DNA from: Actinokineospora sp. NBRC 105648
GTDB taxonomy: Bacteria > Actinomycetota > Actinomycetes > Mycobacteriales > Pseudonocardiaceae
Assembly (NCBI RefSeq): GCF_030269645.1
Contig: NZ_BSTR01000010.1
Span: 1-64,000, forward strand
Length of the DNA: 64,000 nt
Reading direction: 5' to 3'
In this document: positions 1 through 9,914 of the stretch, piece after piece
Position numbering within the stretch: the first letter of the stretch is position 1
Layout: each line of letters starts with the position of its first letter
Made by a program: the position numbers and the translations under genes
The notes under the pieces: model-generated
Told to the model about the DNA's origin: nothing
Seen by the model: the letters and a program-made list of their open reading frames with translations, nothing else
Database searches by the model: none

Positions 1-63
1 GGCCAGAGATGGAAGCCCTGTAAGGGGTGGAGTTGACTGGTACTAATAGGCCGAGGGCTTGCT
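1..63 (+). rRNA. 23S ribosomal RNA, 3' end (partial)
   Basis: The window opens in the conserved 3' terminus of bacterial 23S rRNA, including the block actaataggccgagggctt that closes the molecule. The 5' part lies outside the window. A 5S gene follows about 115 bases later, the standard 23S-5S order. The exact mature end is uncertain by a few bases. Confidence 0.93.
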
Positions 64-177
64 ACAAAAATGCTACGCATCCACTGTGCGGTGTCTGAGA
101 CACCAACCACCCCCGCCACCGCGGGACCCTGCTCAGGGGTTTGCTGGTGGGGTTGTTGGTTGTGTTTGTTTCATAGT

Positions 178-295
178 GTTACGGCGGTCATAGCGGTGGG
201 GAAACGCCCGGTCCCATCCCGAACCCGGAAGCTAAGCCCACCTGCGCCGATGGTACTGCACTCGTGAGGGTGTGGGAGAGTAGGACGCCGCCGGA
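178..295 (+). rRNA. rrf: 5S ribosomal RNA
   Basis: This is a 118-base gene of normal 5S length. It carries the conserved internal segment cccatcccgaacccggaagc and the gccgatggtac block. Its ends (gttacggcgg and gccgccggac) pair to form helix I. It lies 115 bases after the 23S end and just before a strong hairpin, as expected for the last gene of an rRNA operon. Confidence 0.95.
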
Positions 296-310
296 CTAAA
301 ATTAGGATGA

Positions 311-348
311 GCCCCGGTACTTCTCGAGAAATCGAGAAGTACCGGGGC
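311..348. terminator. rRNA operon terminator (probably bidirectional)
   Basis: A perfect 16-bp stem (gccccggtacttctcg with its complement) encloses a 6-base loop and sits 16 bases after the 5S gene. It lies between the rRNA operon and the convergent GH27 gene ending at 388, so it could stop transcription from both sides. Confidence 0.85.
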
Positions 349-387
349 TTGTTCGTGTTCGGGGCACGACCGCCACCGGCCAGGAGC

Positions 388-1641
388 TCAGCCCCGATCC
401 GGCGAGACCCGGTAGAAGACGACGCCGTGCGGCGGCACCGACACGGAGATCGTCCCAGCGCGGGTGGTGGTCGTCTGACCGGTCCACAGGTCGTGGAGCC
501 CGAATCCAGTCACACCGGGGAATCCCAGCTGCTCGGCGGTGGCGGTCACGGTGGCCGCCGAGGTGCCGCGGTTCAGCAGGACCACCGCGCTGTCCCCGCC
601 GGACAGCGGCTTGCGCCAGATCTCGTGGTCGCCGTCGTCGAAGACCCGGTACCCCTGGGTGCCCGCCCAGTCCTGGTCCACCGCGATCACCTCGGGGTTG
701 GTCAACACCGCCCGGACCGACTCGGGCATGGTCGTCAGGTCGTTGCCCGCCAGCAGCGGGGCGTTGAGCAGTGCCCACAGGCTGAACTGGGCCCGGTCCT
801 CAGCCAGGGTCAGCGGGCCGTTGCCGACCTCCAGCATGTCCGGGTCGTTCCAGGCGCCTGGGCGCGAGTACCGCTCCAGCCCGACCTGCCGGTCCAGGAC
901 GTCCAGCACGCTGCCCCAGTCGGCGCTGATGTCCCCGGTGGTGCGCCACAGGTTCGCCACCGCCGGGCGCCAGCGGTCGACGGGTTGCTGCGGCTGGCGG
1001 TGGACGCTGTAGACCACCGGGCGCCCGGTGGCGGCCAGCGCGTCGCGCATCAGGGTGAAGCCGGCCTGCGGGTCGACGCCGTCCTGTTCGGCCAGGCACC
1101 AGTCGTACTTGAGGTAGTCGACGCCCCAGGCGGCGAAGGTGGCCGCGTCCTGGCGCTCGTGACCGAGGCTGCCCAGCCTGCCCGGGTAGCCGGCGTAGAT
1201 GTTCGCGCAGGTGCGGGTACCGGGAGTGGCGTAGAGGCCGAGGTCGAGGCCCACGGCGTGGGCGTGGTCGGCGAGCGCCTTGATCCCGTCGGGGAAGCGC
1301 GTGGGGTCGGCACGCAGGGCACCGGTGTCGGTGCGCGCGTCCGCCTGCCAGCAGTCGTCGATGGCGACGTACCGGTACCCGGCCTCGCGCATGCCGGTGG
1401 TCACCAGGGCGTCGACGGCCGCCCGGATCTTGTCCTGGTCGATGTCGCAGCCGTAGGCGTTCCAGCTGTTCCAGCCCATGGGCGGCGTCCTGGCGAGGCC
1501 GTTGTCGGCGACCGCGGGGGCGGTGGCGGGACCAGGGGCGACCGCTAGCCCGGTCACCAGCACCACGGCCAGGAGTTCGACGACGGCCCGGGCCCGGTTC
1601 ACCGGTCCCACCCTGCGGCAGCGGGGGACCGGTGGCAACAC
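388..1641 (-). CDS. secreted GH27 alpha-galactosidase (melibiase family)
   Basis: Predicted exported glycoside hydrolase of family GH27, whose members release terminal alpha-galactosyl (or related, such as beta-L-arabinopyranosyl) residues. The N-terminal hydrophobic stretch ending near APAVA looks like a signal peptide. The mature part starts with the family block PPMGWNSWNAYGCDI. The nucleophile Asp lies in YLKYDWC and the acid/base Asp in RPGAWNDPDM. At about 417 residues it is a catalytic domain with a short C-terminal beta domain and no carbohydrate-binding module. The GTG at 1641 lies 10 bp from the upstream gene. A second in-frame GTG at 1602, preceded by a cagggtggg ribosome site, fits the signal peptide better. 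It probably shares a transcript with the MarR-GNAT gene. The exact sugar specificity cannot be read from sequence. Confidence 0.9.
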   Translation of the reverse strand: MLPPVPRCRRVGPVNRARAVVELLAVVLVTGLAVAPGPATAPAVADNGLARTPPMGWNSWNAYGCDIDQDKIRAAVDALVTTGMREAGYRYVAIDDCWQADARTDTGALRADPTRFPDGIKALADHAHAVGLDLGLYATPGTRTCANIYAGYPGRLGSLGHERQDAATFAAWGVDYLKYDWCLAEQDGVDPQAGFTLMRDALAATGRPVVYSVHRQPQQPVDRWRPAVANLWRTTGDISADWGSVLDVLDRQVGLERYSRPGAWNDPDMLEVGNGPLTLAEDRAQFSLWALLNAPLLAGNDLTTMPESVRAVLTNPEVIAVDQDWAGTQGYRVFDDGDHEIWRKPLSGGDSAVVLLNRGTSAATVTATAEQLGFPGVTGFGLHDLWTGQTTTTRAGTISVSVPPHGVVFYRVSPDRG

Positions 1642-1651
1642 CGGGGCCGGG

Positions 1652-2587
1652 TCAGCTGATCGGCAGCTCGGCGCGGACGTCGTCCCCGTGGTTGGTCAGC
1701 GTCGCGCCGCACGTGCGCAGCGCGCCCAGGGCGGCGGCGTTGCCGGTGGTGGTGTCGGCGACGATGAGCCGCACCCCGGCGGCGGCCGCCTCGGTCACCA
1801 GCGCCTTGAGCGCCGCGGTGCCGATGCCCTTGCCGCGGGCCGAGCGCCCCAGCCACATGCCGGTCTCTGCCTCGTCGGGGGACAGCCGGGCCATCCGGAT
1901 CATGCCGGTCAGGCTGCCGCCCGCCTCCACCGCGTACATGAGGGTGCCGCGGGCGCCCTCGAAGTGCGCCCGGTGGAACTCGCGGAACGCGTTCTCCGCG
2001 GCCGGGGTCCACACCTCGCCGTCGGGGACCGGGGGCATCACATCGATCGGGCGGGCCTCGTGCACCGCCACGGTCAGCAGCCGCTCGGTCGTCGCCTCGT
2101 CGAGGGGCAGCAGCCGGACGGTCGGGTCGGTGGGCTTGTCCGCCCGCACCACGTCGTACATGCGCTCGAGGAACCTCCTGGCCACCGCGAGCTCGGCCCC
2201 GTCGAACTCGCGCATCGCGGCGACCATATCGGTGATCACGCCGCCGAAGAACGCCCAGCCCAGCCGGACGGCCTCCTCCTGCACGCCGAGCAGGACCCGG
2301 CGCCGGTCCCGGTTGTCCCTGGTGCGGCGCACGTAGCCGGCGCGCACCAGCCGGTCTACCAGCGCGGTGACCGAGGCCGAGTTCAGCGCGAGCTTGCCGC
2401 TGAGCCAGCCCGGGGTCGCCGCGTAGCCCTCGCGGCGGGCGTCGAGCAGGTGGATCAGCGCCCGCAGGTCGGTCGGGTGCAGCCCGTTGGCCGCGGCGAA
2501 CTCCGAGCCCATCAGGTCCATCCGGCCGGTGATCCGGCGCAGCAGGTGGACCAGCTCCAGTCCGGCGTCCCCGTCGTCCACGTCCAC
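1652..2587 (-). CDS. MarR-type regulator fused to a GNAT acetyltransferase
   Basis: A two-domain protein of 311 residues. Residues 1-150 form a MarR winged-helix DNA-binding domain: helix-turn-helix around PGWLSGKLALNSASVTALVDRL, followed by the wing VRRTRDNRDRRRV. Residues about 155-311 form a GNAT N-acetyltransferase domain with an acetyl-CoA-loop-like RSARGKGIGTAAL. Such fusions may link ligand or acyl-CoA sensing to transcription; the target here is unknown. The GTG start is fixed by GGAGG at 2594-2598, six bases upstream. It is transcribed away from the iron-box gene at 2687 and leads into the GH27 gene 10 bp downstream, which suggests co-transcription. Confidence 0.88.
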   Translation of the reverse strand: MDVDDGDAGLELVHLLRRITGRMDLMGSEFAAANGLHPTDLRALIHLLDARREGYAATPGWLSGKLALNSASVTALVDRLVRAGYVRRTRDNRDRRRVLLGVQEEAVRLGWAFFGGVITDMVAAMREFDGAELAVARRFLERMYDVVRADKPTDPTVRLLPLDEATTERLLTVAVHEARPIDVMPPVPDGEVWTPAAENAFREFHRAHFEGARGTLMYAVEAGGSLTGMIRMARLSPDEAETGMWLGRSARGKGIGTAALKALVTEAAAAGVRLIVADTTTGNAAALGALRTCGATLTNHGDDVRAELPIS

Positions 2588-2644
2588 GTGGTACCTCCGC
2601 GACTCTCCTGGGGGTGAGCACTGCCACCTGGACAGTGCCCCTGC

Positions 2645-2663
2645 TTAAGTTAGGCTTGCCTAA
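2645..2663 (+). promoter_or_regulatory. DtxR/IdeR iron box
   Basis: The 19-base sequence TTAAGTTAGGCTTGCCTAA matches the DtxR/IdeR consensus TTAGGTTAGGCTAACCTAA at 16 of 19 positions. It lies 24 bases before the start codon at 2687, placed to block transcription under iron sufficiency. It could also influence the divergent MarR-GNAT gene. Confidence 0.8.
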
Positions 2664-2686
2664 GTTCGACGAGCAGGAGGTCCGCC

Positions 2687-3175
2687 ATGACGCACTACGC
2701 CATGTCCGCCGCCGCCCGGTTGCCGCGCGCCGCGGTCGACCGCCCGGTCTCGGCGGAGCGCGCCCTGCTGCTCGTGCACGACATGCACGACCCGCACCGG
2801 GTGGCCGAGCCGGTCGAGCACTCGCCGGTGGCCGAGCTCGCGCACAACGTGGGCAAGCTGTGCGACACCTGCCGGGACCTGCGGGTCCCGGTGCTGCACA
2901 GCACCGGCGGACTCGACTTCGGGGCGCTGCGCGAGCTGCTCGACCGCGACGGCCGCGACCAGCTGCTCGTCACCGGCTACCGCGCGCACGCCGCCTGCCT
3001 GATGGCCGCGGCGGGCCCGCTGCTCGCCGGTGTCTCGGTGTACTGCGTGGCCGACGCGGTCGCCGACGTCTCCCTCGACGACCACCAGGCCGCCGTCCGG
3101 GCCGCCGCCGACCACGGGGCGACCCCGACGACCACCGGCCGGGTGATCGGCCAGCTGCTCGGCGTACTGCCGTGA
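2687..3175 (+). CDS. short isochorismatase-like hydrolase, iron-regulated
   Basis: A 162-residue protein of the isochorismatase/cysteine-hydrolase superfamily, closest in pattern to siderophore isochorismatases of the EntB type. It has ALLLVHDMHD with the first catalytic Asp, the block VTGYRAHAACLMAA matching EntB-like VTGVYAHIGC, and VADAVADVSLDDH. Family isochorismatase domains run to about 210 residues. Here the middle segment that normally carries the catalytic Lys (the VLVKWRYSAF region) is missing: VPVLHSTGG jumps to LDFGALRELL. It may therefore be inactive or altered. The start is supported by AGGAGG six bases before ATG. The upstream iron box implies a siderophore-linked role, yet no siderophore NRPS genes are in the window. 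Confidence 0.82.
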   Translation: MTHYAMSAAARLPRAAVDRPVSAERALLLVHDMHDPHRVAEPVEHSPVAELAHNVGKLCDTCRDLRVPVLHSTGGLDFGALRELLDRDGRDQLLVTGYRAHAACLMAAAGPLLAGVSVYCVADAVADVSLDDHQAAVRAAADHGATPTTTGRVIGQLLGVLP

Positions 3176-3249
3176 CCTGGCCCAGCCGACCCCCGCTGGA
3201 CGTCCTCAGTGGACGTCCACACAGGACTAACCGGTCGGGAACGGGCTGA

Positions 3250-3280
3250 GCGGCTGCCCGGGGTTGACCCGAGCAGCCGC
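3250..3280. terminator. bidirectional terminator between convergent genes
   Basis: An 8-bp GCGGCTGC/GCAGCCGC stem encloses an inner GGGTTGACCC hairpin. It lies between the isochorismatase-like gene (ends 3175) and the convergent chitinase gene (ends 3307). Confidence 0.7.
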
Positions 3281-3306
3281 CCACACCGGCCCGTCCCAGC
3301 CGGAGA

Positions 3307-4956
<1,650 letters not shown>

Positions 4957-4995
4957 TTGTTCACCTCGAAGGGGAGCAGGGATAACACTGTCTAC

Positions 4996-5011
4996 CGTGG
5001 TCCAGACCAAT
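4996..5011. promoter_or_regulatory. dre operator (DasR site) 1 of chitinase gene
   Basis: CGTGGTCCAGACCAAT matches the DasR-responsive element consensus ACTGGTCTAGACCACT in its central TGGTC-N2-GACCA palindrome. It lies 40 bases upstream of the TTG start of the chitinase gene. Confidence 0.85.
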
Positions 5012-5020
5012 ATTTCGGGA

Positions 5021-5036
5021 CAAGGTCTAGACCAAT
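5021..5036. promoter_or_regulatory. dre operator (DasR site) 2 of chitinase gene
   Basis: CAAGGTCTAGACCAAT contains the perfect core GGTCTAGACC. Its centre lies 25 bases from the centre of the first site, so two DasR dimers could bind nearly the same face of the DNA. It also lies beyond the 3' end of dasD. Confidence 0.85.
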
Positions 5037-5122
5037 AGTCTCACTCGAATGGAGCAATCTCGCCATCCGAATGGACCGCTCTGTGGCGTGTCGGTGACAC
5101 GCGGTCATTGCTCGGTCGGGCG

Positions 5123-6604
5123 TCAGCCGGCGGTTTGTCTGAGACGTCCGGATACCGCGGCCACCGTCTCCGCCGCCGCGCGCAGGCTGGACCAGGAACC
5201 GCCGAAGGTGTCCACCCGGCCCGCGGTGCCCAGCTCGGGCCCCGCCGTACCGGTCTCCACGTGCACGACCGCCGCTGCCACGGCGACCAGGCCCGCGATC
5301 AGGTCCAGCACCGCCGGGTGCCGGTGGGCGTCCCGGGTGGCCACGACGACGTCGCGGTCCCGGGCCGTCTCGAGCAGGTCGCCCGGCTCGGCCGCGGTGA
5401 CCCGCACCGCCGTGCCGTCCGGTAGCAGCCCCACCAGGTGCGGCCCCAGGCCCCAGGGGACCGGACCCGCCGCGATGGTCGGCTCGACCTCCACGTCGAC
5501 CACCAGCGGGCGCTCGCCCAGCGGTGGCAGGTGATTGGTCCGCAGCGCCTTGCGCGCCACGGTGAGCCCGAGCTCGGCCTCGTCCCGGGCGACCACACCG
5601 CCCGCGGGCCGCACACCGAGCCCTCTGGTGCGCGCCGCGGCCTCGGTCAGCCGCTCCTCGGACAGACCGCCGGAGCGGACCTCGGCCACGATGCGGTCCA
5701 CGATCGCCGCCACGGCCCCCGCGTCGGCGATCTCACCGCCCACGCACAGCGAGTCCGCGCCCGCCCTCAGGGCGCGCACCGCCGCGTCGGCCAACCCGGC
5801 CGCGTTGCCCAGGTGCCCGGCCACGGCGCCCATCTCCAGCGCGTCGGTCACGACCGCGCCGGTGAAGCCGAGCTCGGCGCGCAGCACGTCCAGGATCGCC
5901 GTCGGGTTGGTCGTGGCGGGCTCGGCGCCCCACTGCGGGACCACCAGGTGCCCGGTCATGACCGACCGCACGCCCGCGGCGATGGCCGCCCGGAAGGGCA
6001 CCAGCTCCACCGCGCGCAGCTCCTCCGGCGTGCGCGGCAGCACCGGCAGCGTGAAGTGCGAGTCCGTTGTGGACGCCCCGTGCCCGGGGAAGTGCTTGGC
6101 GCAGGCGGCCACGCCCGTGCTCTGCATGCCCCGCACGTAGGCACCGACGTGCGCGCCCGCCGCGTAGGGGTCTGAGCCGAACGCGCGCACCCCGATGATC
6201 GGGTCGTCCAGGGTGAGCGTCAGGTCCGCGCAGGGCGCCAGGTCCAGGGTCACCCCGCACGCGGCCAGCCGCGCGCCCAGGGCCGTGCCGACCGCGGCGG
6301 TGAGGCCGAGGTCGCCCGCGGCGCCCAGGGCCAGCGGCCCGGGGAGCTTGGACCCGGTGGCCGCGTCCAGGCGGGTGACGTCGCCACCCTCCTCGTCGAT
6401 GCCGACCACGACGTCGGCGCGCGCACCGCGCAGCTGCTCGGTGAGCCGGGCGACCTGCTCGTCGTCGACGATGTTGCGGCCGAAGAGCACCACGCCGCCC
6501 AGCCCGGCGGCGATCCGCTCGCGGACCCAGTCCGGCGCGGTGGTCCCGGCGAACCCGGGCAGCAGCACGGCCTCGGCCAGCGCGCGCAGTCGTGCCTCGC
6601 CCAT
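5123..6604 (-). CDS. dasD: GH3 beta-N-acetylglucosaminidase (DasD-like)
   Basis: A cytoplasmic exo-beta-N-acetylglucosaminidase of family GH3 (NagZ/DasD type), 493 residues, that would cleave imported chitobiose to GlcNAc. Visible motifs are the substrate loop DEEGGDVTRL, the KHFPGHGASTTDSH loop carrying the Asp-His acid/base dyad, and the nucleophile Asp in VVTDALEMGAV. No signal peptide is present. Its ATG overlaps the TGA of dasC by one base (TGATG), so translation is coupled. It is the last gene of dasABCD, the order known from Streptomyces. The reading frame can be extended upstream, but that part lies wholly inside dasC. Confidence 0.93.
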   Translation of the reverse strand: MGEARLRALAEAVLLPGFAGTTAPDWVRERIAAGLGGVVLFGRNIVDDEQVARLTEQLRGARADVVVGIDEEGGDVTRLDAATGSKLPGPLALGAAGDLGLTAAVGTALGARLAACGVTLDLAPCADLTLTLDDPIIGVRAFGSDPYAAGAHVGAYVRGMQSTGVAACAKHFPGHGASTTDSHFTLPVLPRTPEELRAVELVPFRAAIAAGVRSVMTGHLVVPQWGAEPATTNPTAILDVLRAELGFTGAVVTDALEMGAVAGHLGNAAGLADAAVRALRAGADSLCVGGEIADAGAVAAIVDRIVAEVRSGGLSEERLTEAAARTRGLGVRPAGGVVARDEAELGLTVARKALRTNHLPPLGERPLVVDVEVEPTIAAGPVPWGLGPHLVGLLPDGTAVRVTAAEPGDLLETARDRDVVVATRDAHRHPAVLDLIAGLVAVAAAVVHVETGTAGPELGTAGRVDTFGGSWSSLRAAAETVAAVSGRLRQTAG

Positions 6605-7437
6605 CAGCCCTTCACCGCCCCGGCCGTCGCGCCGCCGACCAGCTTGCGCTGGAGCAGCAGGAAGAAGATCAGCGCGGGCACCGCGTAGATCACCGAGGCG
6701 GCCATGATGCCGCCCCAGTCGGTGCCGAACGCGGTCCGGAACGACGACAGCCACACCGGCAGCGTCAGCTTGTCCTGGTCGCGCATGAACACCAGCGCGT
6801 AGAGGAACTCGTTCCACGCGGTGATGAAGCTGAACACCGAGGTCGCCACCAGGCCGGGGCCCAGCAGTGGCAGCGTGACCCGGCGGAACACACCCCACCG
6901 GCCGCAGCCGTCGACCATGGCCGCCTCCTCGAGCTCGATCGGGATGCCCTTGACGAAGCCGCGCAGCGTCCACACCGTGAACGGCAGCGTGAAGGCCACG
7001 TAGACCAGCAGCAGGCCCCACAGCGAGTTGAGCAGGTCGGCGTCGCGCATGATCAGGTACATCGGCACGAACAGCGCCTCGAGCGGCGCCAGCTGGGAGA
7101 CCAGGACCAGCAGGATGAAGCCCTTGCGGCCGCGGAAGCGCATCCGCGCGAGCGGCACCGCGGCCAGCAGCCCCGCGACCAGCGCGAAGACCACCGAGCC
7201 CAGCGTCACGATCAGGCTGTTGGTGAGGAAGGTGCTGAAGCCCGGCTTGGCGATCGCGTTGCCGAAGTTCTCCAGCGTCGCCGACAGCGGGATCAGGTCG
7301 TAGTCCGGGGACAGGATCTGCGCCGGGGTCTTGAGCGCGGTGGTGAACATCCAGTACGTCGGGAACAGGAACACCACGGCGATGACCAGGCCGAAGACGG
7401 CGAGCGCGACCCGCTGGGCGGGAGTCTTGCGCAGCAT
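6604..7437 (-). CDS. dasC: chitobiose ABC transporter permease DasC
   Basis: Inner-membrane permease of a CUT1-type sugar ABC importer, 277 residues with six hydrophobic segments. The cytoplasmic EAA loop that contacts the ATPase reads EEAAMVDGCGRWGVF. It starts 4 bases after the dasB stop codon and overlaps dasD. No ATPase gene is in the cluster. In Streptomyces the shared ATPase MsiK serves DasABC, and the same is inferred here. Confidence 0.93.
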   Translation of the reverse strand: MLRKTPAQRVALAVFGLVIAVVFLFPTYWMFTTALKTPAQILSPDYDLIPLSATLENFGNAIAKPGFSTFLTNSLIVTLGSVVFALVAGLLAAVPLARMRFRGRKGFILLVLVSQLAPLEALFVPMYLIMRDADLLNSLWGLLLVYVAFTLPFTVWTLRGFVKGIPIELEEAAMVDGCGRWGVFRRVTLPLLGPGLVATSVFSFITAWNEFLYALVFMRDQDKLTLPVWLSSFRTAFGTDWGGIMAASVIYAVPALIFFLLLQRKLVGGATAGAVKG

Positions 7438-7441
7438 GGGC

Positions 7442-8419
7442 TCAGAGCTCCGTTTCCGGCGAGCGGACCAGCAGGCGCATGTAGCGCCAGGTCACCGCGA
7501 CCAGGATGATCAGCATCAGGACGGCGACCGCGGCGGAGACGCCGAAGTGGCTGCCCGCGATGCCCTTGAGGTAGAGCAGGACCGGGAGCGTGGTGCTCTG
7601 CCCGTCCGGACCGCCCTGGCGGATCGCCCAGACCTGGGCGAACACCTTGAAGTCCCACAGCACCGACAGGAACGTGACCAGCATGAGCAGCGGGCGCAGC
7701 GACGGCCAGCTCACCGCGCGGAACGCCTGCCAGCCGGTCGCGCCGTCGATGGCCGCGGCCTCGTAGAGGTCCTTGGGGGTGCTCAGCAGCCCGGCGTAGA
7801 GGGTGAAGGCGATGAAGGGCACCGCCTGCCACAGCACCAGCAGGCCGATCACGGTCAGCGTGGAACCGCCGCTGGCGAACCACGAGTGCCCCTTGAAGGA
7901 GTCGAAGCCCAGCAGCACCAGGGTCTTGTTCAAGATCCCGTACTCCTGGTCGAACATCCACTGGAACACCGTGGTGGTGGCCACGATCGGGGTGGCCCAG
8001 GCCAGCACCAGGCAGACCTGCAGCGAGATCCGGACCCAGGTGCTCAGGTGCCGCATCAGCACCGCGATGCCCAGGCCCACCAGCAGGGTGGAGAGCACGA
8101 CGGTGACGGTGAAGACCGCCGTGCGCAGGGCGATGACCCAGAACTCCGGGTCGTTGAGCACGTTCGCGTAGTTGTCGAGGCCCACCCACTTGATCTCGCC
8201 GCGGACCAGCTCACCGAGGTCGAGCTTGCGGAAGCTGATCGCGATCACCTGCAGCGCGGGCCACCCGAGCAGGGCGACCATCAGCGCCACGGCGGGCAGC
8301 AGCATCAGGTAGGGCAGGGCGATGTCGGACAGGGGGCGGCGCGCCCGGCGCCCGGCGCCGGGCCGTGCTGCCGGCGGGGGGGACCCCGCCGGCAGCACGG
8401 TGTTGACAGTCGATGTCAT
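7442..8419 (-). CDS. dasB: chitobiose ABC transporter permease DasB
   Basis: The partner permease of DasC, 325 residues. After a Pro/Arg-rich cytoplasmic tail of about 30 residues come six membrane segments. The EAA loop is YEAAAIDGATGWQAF. It lies 10 bases downstream of dasA in the same transcript. The pair DasB-DasC forms the membrane channel of the importer that receives N,N'-diacetylchitobiose from the DasA lipoprotein. Confidence 0.93.
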   Translation of the reverse strand: MTSTVNTVLPAGSPPPAARPGAGRRARRPLSDIALPYLMLLPAVALMVALLGWPALQVIAISFRKLDLGELVRGEIKWVGLDNYANVLNDPEFWVIALRTAVFTVTVVLSTLLVGLGIAVLMRHLSTWVRISLQVCLVLAWATPIVATTTVFQWMFDQEYGILNKTLVLLGFDSFKGHSWFASGGSTLTVIGLLVLWQAVPFIAFTLYAGLLSTPKDLYEAAAIDGATGWQAFRAVSWPSLRPLLMLVTFLSVLWDFKVFAQVWAIRQGGPDGQSTTLPVLLYLKGIAGSHFGVSAAVAVLMLIILVAVTWRYMRLLVRSPETEL

Positions 8420-8429
8420 CGTGTCCCGA

Positions 8430-9731
8430 TCAACTGCCGGAGAACGCCTTGTTGAGCGCGGCGTTGGCGTCGGAGGTGGCGGCGTCGATCGTCTTGGCGC
8501 CGGTCAGGTACGCGGTCAGCATGTCCTTGATCGGGTTCTGACCCGCCTCGATGGTGGCCCAGCCCGGGGTCGCCGGGACGGCCTTGCCGTTGGTCGATGC
8601 CTTGGCCATGGCGGCGTTCACCGGGTCGGCCTGCAGCGCGCTGACGTCCTTGGAGGTGCCCGGGATCATGCCCGCCTTGGCGAACTGACCCTGGTACTCG
8701 TCGGTGGAGATCAGCTTCAGGTAGTCCTTGGCGAGGTCCTGGTCCTTGCTGTTGGCCGGGATGGCCAGGTTCGAGCCGCCCTGGAACACCGGCGCGGTCT
8801 TGCCCGCGTCCTTGGACGGGATCGGGAAGGCCGAGGTCTTGTCCTTGATCGTCGGGTCCGACTTGGCCGCGGTGGCGACCTCCCACGGGAGTGCGACGAT
8901 CATGGCGACCTTGCCGCCGCCGTAGATGCCCGCCTGCTCGGGGGTCTGCTCGTCAGCGTCCTTGGGCGCCTTGGTGCCCGAGGCGTCGATCAGCTGCTTG
9001 TAGAACTCCAGGCCCTTCTTGGCCTCGGCGCTGTCCAGCGTGGCGGTGAACTTGGTGCCGTCCTTCTTGGCGATGTCGCCGCCCTCGTCGTAGATGAACG
9101 ACAGCAGGGTGTACCAGTTCTGGCCGGGCAGGTAGAGCGCCTGGAAGTTCGGGTCGCTGCCGAACTTGGCCTTGAGCTTGGTGATCGCGTCCAGCCACTC
9201 CTGGCGGGAGGTGGGCGGCGCGGCGATGCCCGCCTCGGCGAACATGTCCTTGCGGTAGAGGATCTCGCGGTTCGCGGCGTAGAACGGGATGGCGTACTGC
9301 TTGCCGTCCCAGTTGCCGGAGTCCTTGAGGCTGGACAGCCAGTTCGCGCCGTTGAAGTCACCCGTGCTGGCGGTGAGGTCGGCGAGCACGCCCTCCGAGG
9401 CGAACTTGGGCGCCTGGGTGTTGCCGATCTCGATGACGTCCGGGGCGTCGTTGCCCGACAGCGCTGTGGTCAGCTTCTGCTGGATGCCGTTCCACTGCTG
9501 GACCTCGTACTTGACGGTGACGTCCTTGTGCGTTTCCTGGAACTTCTTGTGCAGCGCGTCGGTCAGCGTGGCGGGAGCCGACCCGTTCATCAGCCACACG
9601 GTGAGCGTGCGGGGACCCGACGGCGCGGCGCTGCTGGTTCCGCTGCCCGAGCCCGACCCCGATCCCGCGCACCCGGCGACCGCGAGTGCGACCGCCATAC
9701 CCCCGACCATTGCCTTCGACCAACTTCTCAC
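8430..9731 (-). CDS. dasA: chitobiose-binding lipoprotein DasA
   Basis: Extracytoplasmic sugar-binding protein of the CUT1 family, 433 residues. A signal peptide ends in the lipobox LAVAGC, so the protein is lipid-anchored outside the membrane. The family block VDLTASTG-to-NWLSSLKDSGNWDGK and the central GGGKVAMIVALPWE are present. It starts at a GTG preceded by a GGAAAG ribosome site. The dre site at 9789 lies about 60 bases upstream, placing dasABCD under DasR. It is divergent from dasR, 183 bases away. Confidence 0.93.
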   Translation of the reverse strand: MRSWSKAMVGGMAVALAVAGCAGSGSGSGSGTSSAAPSGPRTLTVWLMNGSAPATLTDALHKKFQETHKDVTVKYEVQQWNGIQQKLTTALSGNDAPDVIEIGNTQAPKFASEGVLADLTASTGDFNGANWLSSLKDSGNWDGKQYAIPFYAANREILYRKDMFAEAGIAAPPTSRQEWLDAITKLKAKFGSDPNFQALYLPGQNWYTLLSFIYDEGGDIAKKDGTKFTATLDSAEAKKGLEFYKQLIDASGTKAPKDADEQTPEQAGIYGGGKVAMIVALPWEVATAAKSDPTIKDKTSAFPIPSKDAGKTAPVFQGGSNLAIPANSKDQDLAKDYLKLISTDEYQGQFAKAGMIPGTSKDVSALQADPVNAAMAKASTNGKAVPATPGWATIEAGQNPIKDMLTAYLTGAKTIDAATSDANAALNKAFSGS

Positions 9732-9788
9732 GGTGATGCTTTCCTTCCGGACGCTGCCCCCCCGACAGGTGGGGGAGCGAAGGACTTG

Positions 9789-9804
9789 AGTGGTTTAGAC
9801 CATT
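9789..9804. promoter_or_regulatory. dre operator in the dasA-dasR promoter region
   Basis: AGTGGTTTAGACCATT fits the dre consensus, with the TGGT-N4-ACCA palindrome intact. A weaker half-matching copy (AGTGGTCCGTACTTCT) follows at 9813-9828. The site lies between the divergent dasA and dasR genes, so it can control the transporter and allow autoregulation. Confidence 0.87.
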
Positions 9805-9914
9805 GCGATTAGAGTGGTCCGTACTTCTCGGGCTTGTCAAGATAAATGCTTAAACGTGACATCAGATGTCCGTCTCGACGCGGGTCGCCGACGGCTGGGC
9901 GAGCAAGGAATGAC

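Noticed and set aside
70-267. Open reading frame across the 23S-5S spacer and 5S gene
   Set aside because: It overlaps the 5S rRNA and has no protein-like features.
307-1548. Long plus-strand frame opposite the GH27 gene
   Set aside because: Typical antisense shadow of a GC-rich gene; Val/Gly/Arg-rich with no domain, while the minus strand shows a complete GH27 enzyme.
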